A stretch of DNA of 7,434 nt, taken from NCBI GenBank assembly GCA_007124075.1, contig SLFV01000444.1, positions 1-7,434 of the forward strand. The letters are read 5' to 3'. This DNA comes from Roseimaritima sp. GTDB lineage: Bacteria > Planctomycetota > Planctomycetia > Pirellulales > Pirellulaceae. The notes under the pieces were generated by a model, which was not told the DNA's origin, searched no databases, and saw nothing but the letters and a program-made list of their open reading frames with translations. Positions within the stretch are counted from its first letter, which is position 1. Every line of letters starts with the position of its first letter. A program made the position numbers and the translations under genes. Positions 1 to 6,331 of this stretch are shown here, piece by piece.

Positions 1-1199
1 TACAGCAAAGTGGCGAAGTGTTGGTGATGGAGGGTTACACCGATGTTATCGCGGCACGCCAGGCCGGGATTGAACCCGTGGTGGCGGTATTGGGTACGGC
101 GCTGGGTGAGGGGCACATTCGAATCATCAAACGCTTTGCCGACCGCGTGATCCTGGTGTTAGATGGTGACAATGCGGGCAGGCGGCGTGCAGACCAGGTT
201 CTGGAGTTGTTCATCCGGGCCGACGTCGATCTGCGGATTCTTACGTTACCCGACAACCAAGATCCTGCGGACTTCATCCAGGCCGAAGGTAAAATGCGCT
301 TCATGGAATTGGTGGCGGCTGCCCCTGATGCGATTGAGCATAAGCTGGCGACCGTGACCGCAGGAGTGGACTTGCTGAGCGACACGCATCGTTCCGCAGC
401 GGCGCTCGAAAGCATGCTGGCGGTAATCGCTCAGGCTCCTCAACCTTTGGGGGATCTACGCATCGATCAAATCCTGCTGCGGCTGACACGTGTTTTTGGT
501 ACCGAAAAAAACAGCCTGACTCAGCGCGTAAAACAGTTGCGGATCGCGCAGTCAAAACGGCCTAGTTCGTCTCGCGTCAAACGCCCGGTTGCTCCATCCC
601 CCCTAAGCCGAGTTGCTTTTCATGCGGCGGATAGGGCCAACGCTGCCTTGCTGGAAAGTGGCTTTGAGGCGACCGATCCATTGGAGGTTGTTGGTTCCTC
701 GGGTACCGTCACGCAACCGGTTGGTCCGATCGCCCTGGCCGGGATGGATCGCGAATTTATCGAGCTGTTGATCGAGGATCCCAAGCTGGCTTCGGTCGCG
801 GTTGAATCGATTGACCCCAGTTGGTTGGAAACCGAAACAGCTCGAGTAATTTTTTCTTTCTTCCAAGAATTGGACTTGGCGGGTCAAACCTTGGACGTAC
901 AATCAGTCCTGTTGGCATGTGAAGATGATGCCTTAAGGAGTCTGATAGTTACCATGGATGAACGCGTCCAGCAGCGTTCGGGACAGTTGACCGCATCGCC
1001 GGATCAGCGATATCGCGGCGTGCTGAAACAGATGGAGCAACGACGATGGATGATTCAGCGTCGACAGCACATTTCCGCGATGCAAACCGCCGATCACGAG
1101 GACGAAGCGCAAGTCGCCGAGTTGCTGCAACAGATCGTCGAAGGCGAACGCCAGCGTCGAGATGAGGTTCAGCGACGTCCAGAGAAAACAATTGAATAG
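1..1199 (+). CDS. dnaG: DNA primase DnaG, 3' part (5' end outside window)
   Basis: DnaG makes the RNA primers for replication and binds the replicative helicase through its C-terminal domain. The reading frame is open from the left edge (first full codon at 3) to TAG at 1197-1199, giving about 398 codons. The zinc-binding domain and the first part of the catalytic core are missing because the window starts inside the gene. What remains starts in the TOPRIM fold: MEGYTDV supplies the conserved acidic Glu (codon 30-32), and DGDNAG (codons 162-179) supplies the metal-binding DxD pair. QDPADF follows, as usual in primases. A Ser/Arg/Pro-rich linker (roughly nt 550-610) leads to a helical C-terminal region consistent with the helicase-interacting domain, ending in a charged helix. 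The GTG at 18 is an internal Val codon, not a start. The gene is followed by rpoD, the ancestral partner of dnaG. Family identity is secure. Confidence 0.95.
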   Translation, partial: QQSGEVLVMEGYTDVIAARQAGIEPVVAVLGTALGEGHIRIIKRFADRVILVLDGDNAGRRRADQVLELFIRADVDLRILTLPDNQDPADFIQAEGKMRFMELVAAAPDAIEHKLATVTAGVDLLSDTHRSAAALESMLAVIAQAPQPLGDLRIDQILLRLTRVFGTEKNSLTQRVKQLRIAQSKRPSSSRVKRPVAPSPLSRVAFHAADRANAALLESGFEATDPLEVVGSSGTVTQPVGPIALAGMDREFIELLIEDPKLASVAVESIDPSWLETETARVIFSFFQELDLAGQTLDVQSVLLACEDDALRSLIVTMDERVQQRSGQLTASPDQRYRGVLKQMEQRRWMIQRRQHISAMQTADHEDEAQVAELLQQIVEGERQRRDEVQRRPEKTIE

Positions 1200-1474
1200 G
1201 AAGCAAACAGCCTTTAGCGGAGAGGAAAATCGTTGGTCCTCTTCATTGCACCGGAGCTCATTACTTGCGGGGATAACCAGGAGGTCCCACGGTCGCCGAT
1301 TGATCTGTTGAATCGTTGTAGCGCCATCATTCAACGGGGTAAGGCCCATTTCGGTTTGCCCGACCCTGCGCAGAATGCACGGCACATTTTTCTTTCCCAA
1401 GAATGCCTGGTAGCGACTTGCCCAGTTCCGCATTACGCGGTAGTTCGTTACCGGCGACAAAATGGAGATTTGTC
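1200..1474 (+). other. dnaG-rpoD intergenic region, no convincing gene
   Basis: This 275-nt gap should hold any rpoD-specific promoter, but I see no clear -35/-10 pair with acceptable spacing. TTGCAC (1246-1251) and GATAAC (1272-1277) are 20 nt apart, too far for a normal sigma70 promoter. A weak hairpin is possible, with GGGTAAG (1337-1343) against TTTGCCC (1355-1361), including two G-U pairs. A Shine-Dalgarno-like GGAGAGGA (1219-1226) lies 6 nt before a TTG codon at 1233. That codon opens an 85-codon frame ending at 1490, inside the start of rpoD. I do not recognise its product and do not call it a gene. Confidence 0.4.
1464..1467 (+). promoter_or_regulatory. Shine-Dalgarno site deciding the rpoD start
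   Basis: GGAG lies 7 nt before the ATG at 1475. The same frame stays open upstream to an ATG at 1403, but the extra 24 residues look unlike a sigma factor N-terminus. The GGAG site and the start of region 1.1 just after residue 1 both favour 1475. Confidence 0.65.
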
Positions 1475-3154
1475 ATGGAAGTTCAGGTGAAAGCATCCGA
1501 TCTGCAATCCCTTATCACTGTCGGTAAACAACAAGGTTATTTGACCTACGCCCAGGTCAACGCATATCTGCCCGACGAGGCGACCCACTCTCGCAAACTA
1601 GATAACCTGTTGCTGGCATTGGAGGCGACAGGGATTGATTTGATTGACGAACCATGCCAGGCACGAGCCCTGGGTGCTGCATCCAACAACGAATTGGTTC
1701 TGGGTGGGGGCCAGGACTCTGATCCGGTCGATGAACTTGAGGAGCAGGGGGCCGAACCCAGTGGCGGCGAGATTTCCAGAGCCAGCGACGATCCAATCCG
1801 CATGTACCTAGGACAGATGTCGAATATTCCGCTGCTTTCTCGAGAAGAAGAAATTTTTCTGGCGAAGAAAATCGAAATTACGCGGCGGCGTTTCCGCCGC
1901 ACCATCTTGGAATCGGACTATGCCTTGCGAGCGACCGTCGATTGTCTTCACAAAGTCAACGACGGGCGTTTGCCGTTTGATCGGACGATCAAGGTTTCGT
2001 TGACCGAACGTTTGACAAAATCCCAGATTTCCGCCCGCATGCCGCATAATCTGCGAACACTGGACATGTTGGTCCGTCAAAACAAGGAAGACTTTGCCTT
2101 GTTGGTTAGTCACCGCAGCGAGGAGGAAGCCCGCGTGGTGGCTCGTGCTCGTTTCCTGCGTTCACGCCGAAAGTGTTTGCAGTTGGTGGAGGAACTGAGT
2201 CTGCGCAGTCGGCGTGTGATTCCGTTGATGCGTCAACTGGAGGAAATCTCGCGACGGATGGATTACATTCAGGGGCGTATCGCTGAGCTGGGTAATGACA
2301 GCTATAGCGAAGACGAACGAGCCGATCTGAAGCAGGAGATGCGGGAATTGGTGATGTTGACCCAGGAAAGCCCTAGCAGCCTGCGATTGCGTTGCGCCAG
2401 GTTTCGCAAATACTTCCAGGAACACGAAGCACTGAAACGACAGCTTTCCAGCAGCAATCTTCGCTTGGTGGTATCGATTGCAAAGAAATACCGCAACCGC
2501 GGGCTATCGTTCTTGGATTTGATCCAAGAGGGCAATACCGGCCTGATGCGGGCCGTTGACAAATATGAGTATCGGCGCGGCTTCAAATTCAGCACCTATG
2601 CGACCTGGTGGATTCGGCAGGCGATTACGCGAGCCATTGCAGACCAGGCACGTACGATTCGGATTCCTGTTCACATGATCGATGTGCTGAGCAAGTTGCG
2701 GCAGGCACAAAAGCGTTTGACTCAGGAGTTGTCCCGCGAACCAACCTACGACGAAATCGCCGAAGCGACCGAGGTTGCCGTGGAAGAGGTTCGTCGAGTG
2801 ATGGACATTGGGCGGCATCCGGTCAGTTTGGATCGTCCCGTAGGCGAAGGGGAGGACAGTAGCTTTGGTGAATTCATCGAAGACAACGATGATGACAACC
2901 CCGTCAAAAGTGCGGGGAACGAAATCTTGCGTCAAAAAATCGACGAACTCCTAAAGACGCTTCCATTCCGCGAACGGGAAATCATTCGCCTGCGTTACGG
3001 TCTGGTCGATGGCTACAGCTACACGCTGGAGGAAGTCGGACGCATCTTCAAGGTCACACGGGAACGTGTTCGCCAGATCGAATCCAAAGCTGTCAAGAAA
3101 CTACAAAACCCCAACCGCAGCGATCGCTTGGCAGGATTCTTGAAAAGCGCGTAG
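1475..3154 (+). CDS. rpoD: RNA polymerase primary sigma factor (sigma70/RpoD, SigA)
   Basis: This group 1 sigma factor directs RNA polymerase to housekeeping promoters. The protein is 559 residues from the ATG at 1475. Region 1.1 spans about residues 5-60, followed by an acidic Gly-rich linker. Region 1.2 begins at [11 protein letters not shown] (105-115). A long non-conserved segment, strikingly Arg-rich (26 Arg in residues 137-268), fills the space to region 2, which starts near L320. Region 2 contains [12 protein letters not shown], the core-binding DLIQEGN, the -10-recognising [16 protein letters not shown] and RTIRIPVHM. Region 3 follows, then region 4 (about 484-559) with a helix-turn-helix from T517 through [12 protein letters not shown], which reads the -35 element. 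The -10 and -35 reading segments look standard, so its promoters should resemble TTGACA/TATAAT. Length is a little below the 613 residues of E. coli RpoD. The upstream neighbour is dnaG, and a strong hairpin follows the stop. Identity is very secure. Confidence 0.98.
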   Translation: MEVQVKASDLQSLITVGKQQGYLTYAQVNAYLPDEATHSRKLDNLLLALEATGIDLIDEPCQARALGAASNNELVLGGGQDSDPVDELEEQGAEPSGGEISRASDDPIRMYLGQMSNIPLLSREEEIFLAKKIEITRRRFRRTILESDYALRATVDCLHKVNDGRLPFDRTIKVSLTERLTKSQISARMPHNLRTLDMLVRQNKEDFALLVSHRSEEEARVVARARFLRSRRKCLQLVEELSLRSRRVIPLMRQLEEISRRMDYIQGRIAELGNDSYSEDERADLKQEMRELVMLTQESPSSLRLRCARFRKYFQEHEALKRQLSSSNLRLVVSIAKKYRNRGLSFLDLIQEGNTGLMRAVDKYEYRRGFKFSTYATWWIRQAITRAIADQARTIRIPVHMIDVLSKLRQAQKRLTQELSREPTYDEIAEATEVAVEEVRRVMDIGRHPVSLDRPVGEGEDSSFGEFIEDNDDDNPVKSAGNEILRQKIDELLKTLPFREREIIRLRYGLVDGYSYTLEEVGRIFKVTRERVRQIESKAVKKLQNPNRSDRLAGFLKSA

Positions 3155-3171
3155 CCCACTGTCGGCACGTG

Positions 3172-3211
3172 GCGGGCAAGTCTCTAACTGCCAACGTTGA
3201 GGCTTGCCCGC
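3172..3211 (+). terminator. Strong hairpin after rpoD, no U-tract
   Basis: GCGGGCAAGTCTC (3172-3184) pairs with GAGGCTTGCCCGC (3199-3211). This gives a 13-bp stem with a single G-U pair, and AAC/GTT (3186-3188 with 3196-3198) can extend it inward to a 7-nt loop. It begins 17 nt after the rpoD stop. No run of T follows, so it is not a textbook intrinsic terminator. It could stop transcription in another way, protect the rpoD 3' end or bind a protein. The stem is certain from the sequence; the role is inferred. Confidence 0.5.
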
Positions 3212-3215
3212 TGGT

Positions 3216-3229
3216 ACGCGCAACCGCGT
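3216..3229 (+). other. Small hairpin in rpoD-aroK gap
   Basis: ACGCG (3216-3220) pairs with CGCGT (3225-3229) around the loop CAAC. It lies only 4 nt after the strong post-rpoD hairpin, and the two could stack as one structured 3' end. A stem of 5 bp is easily reached by chance. Confidence 0.3.
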
Positions 3230-3249
3230 TGTTGGTAAACTGATGGTTA

Positions 3250-3264
3250 TGGCCATCGAGGCCA
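3250..3264 (+). other. Small hairpin upstream of aroK
   Basis: TGGCC (3250-3254) pairs with GGCCA (3260-3264) around ATCGA, 35 nt before the aroK start. It could belong to the aroK leader. The stem is short and the functional evidence is weak. Confidence 0.25.
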
Positions 3265-3299
3265 ATGTACGCTCGTCCCATGCCTAAGCTGATGACCCG

Positions 3300-3842
3300 A
3301 TGCATTTGTACTTAACCGGCTACCGTGGCAGTGGAAAAAGCACGGTGGCGGCGGCATTGTCTTTAGAAATGGGCGTTCCAGCGATCGATCTTGATCAGCA
3401 AATCGTGCAGTCGGCTGGCAAGCCGATCGCCGAAATTTTTGCTCAGGAGGGCGAGTCGACTTTCCGCGATCTTGAATCGGCAGCCTTGGCGGCCCTACCT
3501 GCTGATCCGGCCGTCATTGCCTTGGGAGGCGGGGCGATCCTAAGGCCGCATAATCGCCGGCAGATCGGCGAAAGAGGCTGCTGCGTCTGGCTGGTGGCAC
3601 AACCTGCCACTCTTGCGGAACGGATCATGGCCGACCAACAAGCCGGTGCGGCGCGGCCTAGTTTGACGGGCAGGCCGCCCGTGGACGAGGTTGCCGAAGT
3701 ACTGCGTCAACGCGAACCGCTGTACCGCCAGGTTGCTGACCACCAGGTTTCCGTTGACCAACGACCGCTTGATGAAGTCGTGGAGGACATTCTTTTTTGG
3801 CTGGACCAGTATCTGGAGAAACTTGCGGCGAATTCCCCGTAA
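3300..3842 (+). CDS. aroK: Shikimate kinase
   Basis: Shikimate kinase uses ATP to phosphorylate the 3-hydroxyl of shikimate, the fifth step of the cytoplasmic chorismate pathway to aromatic amino acids. The 180-residue length is normal for the family. Visible motifs are the Walker A P-loop GYRGSGKST (7-15), the shikimate/Mg-binding DLD (30-32), FRDLE (55-59) with its substrate Arg, and the Walker B-type GGG (76-78). RPSLTG (119-124) forms the ATP lid, and REPLYRQVAD (138-147) carries the second substrate Arg. The ATG at 3300 is the most upstream start possible, because an in-frame TAA stands at 3285-3287. No Shine-Dalgarno site precedes it, so initiation is probably SD-independent. It is preceded by a hairpin-rich gap after rpoD and followed by a 272-nt gap, so it probably has its own transcript or reads through from rpoD. 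A promoter was not identified. Confidence 0.96.
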   Translation: MHLYLTGYRGSGKSTVAAALSLEMGVPAIDLDQQIVQSAGKPIAEIFAQEGESTFRDLESAALAALPADPAVIALGGGAILRPHNRRQIGERGCCVWLVAQPATLAERIMADQQAGAARPSLTGRPPVDEVAEVLRQREPLYRQVADHQVSVDQRPLDEVVEDILFWLDQYLEKLAANSP

Positions 3843-3872
3843 TTGACAGGGTTTCACCCAGCCCCGTACATT
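3843..3872 (+). promoter_or_regulatory. Candidate sigma70 promoter for the arg operon
   Basis: A perfect TTGACA (3843-3848) directly follows the aroK stop. After an 18-nt spacer comes TACATT (3867-3872), which matches 4 of 6 positions of TATAAT including the first TA and the last T. It points at argB and would give a leader of roughly 235 nt. The -35 is perfect but the -10 is only fair. No other pair of similar quality was found in the gap. Confidence 0.4.
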
Positions 3873-4046
3873 GGTCAGCTTTTAGGTCTTCGACACGGCT
3901 GGGATGCCAACTTCGCGTGTGCTTGGGGGCCGGTTGGTTCTGGGCGATCATTCAAAGGTTGGACATGGGGCCGATTAGGGGTTGTTAACGCATAGGTCCT
4001 GTGGCGTTAGCCCTGGTTGATTGACGATACGGGGTCTTGAGAAGTC
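3873..4046 (+). other. Putative argB leader region with dyad symmetry
   Basis: I see no gene in this stretch. GTTAACGC (3984-3991) can pair with GCGTTAGC (4004-4011), an 8-bp stem with one G-U pair. The bases between and touching the arms form a near-palindrome, CATAGGTCCTGTG (3991-4003), with half-sites CATAGG and CCTGTG. Either could be an operator or a leader RNA fold for arginine control. Neither resembles an ARG box that I can recognise. Confidence 0.25.
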
Positions 4047-4118
4047 ATGAACACAACCGCAACACCACACGATCGTGACGTGGGATTCACTTTTTTTGCG
4101 GGAGCTGCCCAGGCGTGA
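4047..4118 (+). CDS. Possible 23-residue leader ORF coupled to argB
   Basis: The ATG at 4047 opens 23 codons ending in TGA (4116-4118). That stop overlaps the argB GTG start (4115-4117) as GTGA, the arrangement typical of translational coupling. The product begins [10 protein letters not shown] and ends FFAGAAQA; I do not recognise it. It has only one arginine codon (CGT at 4074), so it is not a classical arginine attenuator peptide. The upstream GAGAAG (4039-4044) is too close for a good ribosome site. An open frame of this length is common by chance. The exact overlap is the only reason to list it. Confidence 0.25.
   Translation: MNTTATPHDRDVGFTFFAGAAQA
4101..4104 (+). promoter_or_regulatory. 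Shine-Dalgarno site for the argB GTG start
   Basis: GGAG lies 10 nt before the GTG at 4115 and just after a run of seven T (4091-4097). The T-run may help ribosome loading. It supports the GTG start, as an in-frame TGA at 4076-4078 leaves no ATG, GTG or TTG in between. Confidence 0.5.
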
Positions 4119-4984
4119 ATGAAGCAATCAGCAAAGCCAATACGTTGATCGAAGCGATGGGCTGGATCCGGCGGTTTCGCGGCAAGACAACCGTGATCAA
4201 GCTGGGGGGCAGCCTGCTGGACAACGAGATCGCGCTGCAGCATATCTTGGTGGACGTGATTTTCATGGAAACCGTTGGTATGCGTCCGGTCGTCGTGCAT
4301 GGTGGGGGAAAGGCGATTAGTCGCGCGTTGGAGCAGGCCGGGGTCACGCCACAGTTTATTCAGGGCCGACGCGTGACCGACGCCACGACTCGCGACGTGG
4401 TCCGCGAGGTGTTGGCGGGTAAGTTAAACGAATATGTTACAAAGCAAATCGAATACCTGGGAGGCCGTGGTATGAACCTTTCGGTACATACCACCAACGT
4501 GCTTTTCGGCCGTCGCTTGCAGTTGCCTGGGACGGAACAAGACCTGGGCTTGGTGGGCGAGGTGACCAGAGTGGATCGGCAGGTGATCGAAGGGCTGCTG
4601 TACACCGATCAGGTTCCCGTGATCCCATCGATGTGCATTGATGAAGGGGATGGCCAGCATCTGAATGTCAATGCTGACACGGCGGCGATGGCGGTCGCCC
4701 AAGCACTGGGTGCCGAAAAACTGGTGTTTTTAAGTGACGTTAATGGTGTTCGTCGCGACAAGGATGACCCGGACAGTGTGATCAATTCGCTGACCGCTAC
4801 CCAGGCGCGGGAACTGATTGCCAGCGGGGTTATTGAAGGTGGGATGACCCCGAAGGTCGAAGCCTGTTTGGCAACCCTTGATCGTGGCGTCGGTAAGATT
4901 CACATCATCGACGGCTCCTTGCGACATTCACTGCTGTTGGAGGTATACACCACCAGCGGCGTTGGAACACAGATCGTTCCGTAA
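4115..4984 (+). CDS. argB: Acetylglutamate kinase (N-acetyl-L-glutamate 5-kinase)
   Basis: ArgB phosphorylates N-acetylglutamate with ATP, the second step of arginine biosynthesis, in the cytoplasm. The 289 residues form an amino-acid-kinase fold. KLGGS (29-33) and HGGGK (62-66) bind phosphates. GRRVTD (84-89) holds the substrate Arg, NVNAD (184-188) the substrate Asn and catalytic Asp, and GGMTPK (242-247) the ATP-site Lys. All key residues are present. The N-terminal helix ahead of residue 20 and the C-terminal [12 protein letters not shown] are typical of the hexameric, arginine-inhibited class, so feedback by arginine is likely (inferred). The GTG start keeps that helix; the next Met, at residue 17, would remove it. 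The segment after residue 120 reads [15 protein letters not shown] where many homologues have a Gly-rich GLSGKDG-like loop. An argD-like gene starts 26 nt downstream. Confidence 0.96.
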   Translation: MNEAISKANTLIEAMGWIRRFRGKTTVIKLGGSLLDNEIALQHILVDVIFMETVGMRPVVVHGGGKAISRALEQAGVTPQFIQGRRVTDATTRDVVREVLAGKLNEYVTKQIEYLGGRGMNLSVHTTNVLFGRRLQLPGTEQDLGLVGEVTRVDRQVIEGLLYTDQVPVIPSMCIDEGDGQHLNVNADTAAMAVAQALGAEKLVFLSDVNGVRRDKDDPDSVINSLTATQARELIASGVIEGGMTPKVEACLATLDRGVGKIHIIDGSLRHSLLLEVYTTSGVGTQIVP

Positions 4985-5010
4985 ATTGTTTTCTAAAGTG
5001 CGGACAGCCC

Positions 5011-6273
5011 ATGGATCAACAAACAATCCAAAATGATTGGCCTACGTGGTCGCGAGGACAAGGTTCGCAGTTGTGGGATCAGGGTGACAGTGTTTGCTTG
5101 GACATGCTGGCGGCAAACCGGCAGTCGATCCTGGGACACTCCGCGACCGCTCTGCAAAAAACATTGCTTGACCACCGGGATTCACTGCTGGGCACGCATG
5201 ATTCCGGGACTCTACGGGCGGACTTTGACGCCAGCTTGCAACCCTTTACGAGTCATTGCGTCGCGGCGATTCTGCCGGGTGCCGATCTGGCTGTGGAATG
5301 GGCCATCGCCGTGACCAGACGACGATCCGCCGGTCAGAAGTTCAAGATCATCACACTGACCGGCAGTTATCATGGCCGGACCTTGGCCCTGCGATCGGCG
5401 TCAGGCGAGCCGCACGCGCAGGAGAACCTGGGCCCCTTGGTCGCGGGTTTCCTGCATCAACCCTGCGATGACGTGGCGAAGGTCGCAACGGCAATCGACG
5501 GTCAGACCGCGGCCATCCTGGTCCAGCCGATTCTGACGCACGCCGGATTTGATTTGTATCCCGACGGCTTTTTGAAGCAATTGCGACGCATCGCCGACCA
5601 GCACGACCTGCTTTTTATTGTCGATGAAACTCAGCTTCCAATCGGTGCCAGTGGTCAGTTGACCTGCTCGGATGCTTTCGATCTGAACCCCGATCTGATA
5701 GTCCTCGCCTCGGGGTTGGCCGGTGGATTGCCAATCGGAGCAGTGTTGTCGGATAATGACGATATCATCGCCTTGGCAAGCGACCCGCTGCTGCGCTGCG
5801 AGCCCATCAGCACGCTGGTAATGTCGGTCGCGATCACAACGCTGCAAGCTATTCGGAATCAAGGCGTCTTGTCACACGTCCGTTCCCAGGCTGAATTCCT
5901 GAATCAGTTAATCGATCCGATCGCAAGCGATTTCGAGTTTGTGCGTCAGTTTCGGCAATGCGGATTAATGGTCTCCCTGGAAATGGAACTGGAGGCATTG
6001 GCGGTTCAACGTCAATTATTGCAAGCCGGAGTGCTACTGGGCGCGGCGGGGCCCCGTACACTGCTATTGCAACCCGCATTAACCATCGACCAGGAGTCGC
6101 TGGAACATTGTGCGAAGTGCCTCCGTAACGTCTTCCAGGCGTGGGAGCACCAAGCGACCACGATTGTTGGGTGGGCCGACGATGATTCACCAGCGGACTC
6201 AGGTGGGACCGAGCCAAGCGAATTGCCGAGCAGTCGAGAAGCCGACACAAGCGACCCGCCCCGACCGGACTGA
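5011..6273 (+). CDS. argD: ArgD-like class III aminotransferase homologue lacking the PLP lysine
   Basis: By position and fold this is the acetylornithine aminotransferase of the arg cluster, normally a PLP enzyme making N-acetylornithine. The 420 residues start with GSQLWD (18-23) and LGH, then SYHGRT (119-124), DETQ (205-208) with the Asp that pairs with the PLP ring nitrogen, and GGLPIGA. These mark the family clearly. The lysine that should form the Schiff base is Ser234 (codon TCG, 5710-5712), exactly 29 residues after Asp205 as in canonical ArgD. Other sites are altered as well. The SGAEA phosphate loop reads PGADL (89-93), GxGRTG reads IGASG, the TFGGNP segment reads CEPIST near 263-268, and the substrate Arg before PPL is apparently Leu352. 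No lysine lies near the site. A Ser/Pro/Asp-rich tail (388-420) looks disordered. The frame is intact, so this is probably a retained pseudoenzyme. The symbol marks family and position, not proven activity. No good SD precedes the ATG. Confidence 0.85.
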   Translation: MDQQTIQNDWPTWSRGQGSQLWDQGDSVCLDMLAANRQSILGHSATALQKTLLDHRDSLLGTHDSGTLRADFDASLQPFTSHCVAAILPGADLAVEWAIAVTRRRSAGQKFKIITLTGSYHGRTLALRSASGEPHAQENLGPLVAGFLHQPCDDVAKVATAIDGQTAAILVQPILTHAGFDLYPDGFLKQLRRIADQHDLLFIVDETQLPIGASGQLTCSDAFDLNPDLIVLASGLAGGLPIGAVLSDNDDIIALASDPLLRCEPISTLVMSVAITTLQAIRNQGVLSHVRSQAEFLNQLIDPIASDFEFVRQFRQCGLMVSLEMELEALAVQRQLLQAGVLLGAAGPRTLLLQPALTIDQESLEHCAKCLRNVFQAWEHQATTIVGWADDDSPADSGGTEPSELPSSREADTSDPPRPD

Positions 6274-6289
6274 CAATGACTAATCTTAA

Positions 6290-6302
6290 CCGCGGCCCGC
6301 GG
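6290..6302 (+). other. GC-only hairpin between argD-like gene and argF
   Basis: CCGCG (6290-6294) pairs with CGCGG (6298-6302) around GCC, overlapping the 8-bp palindrome CCCGCGGG (6296-6303). It sits in the 58-nt gap, 29 nt before argF. There is no T-run. It may affect mRNA processing or argF expression, or mean nothing. Confidence 0.35.
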
Positions 6303-6331
6303 GAACGTAACGCCTCGAGAGAAGACGAAAG

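Noticed and set aside
1246..1277. TTGCAC/GATAAC as an rpoD promoter
   Set aside because: The spacer is 20 nt, outside the normal 16-18 nt range.
933..1460. Minus-strand open frame of 175 codons
   Set aside because: It is mostly antisense to the secure dnaG 3' end, and its product shows no recognisable motif.
1403..1474. N-terminal extension of rpoD from an upstream ATG at 1403
   Set aside because: The extra 24 residues lack any sigma factor character, and GGAG 7 nt before the ATG at 1475 marks a better start.
2504..2935. Minus-strand 143-codon frame within rpoD
   Set aside because: It is antisense to the most conserved part of rpoD, whose codon constraint readily produces such shadows.
3797..3988. 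Plus-strand 63-codon frame overlapping the aroK 3' end
   Set aside because: It starts inside aroK, has no recognisable motif and covers the likely arg promoter.
4075..4097. GTGA/TCAC hairpin followed by seven T as an intrinsic terminator before argB
   Set aside because: The stem has only 4 bp with an 8-nt loop, too weak alone to terminate; kept only as part of the leader observation.
5011..6273. Calling the argD-like gene a decayed pseudogene
   Set aside because: The frame is open over the full family length with no frameshift or stop, and the non-catalytic framework motifs are preserved.
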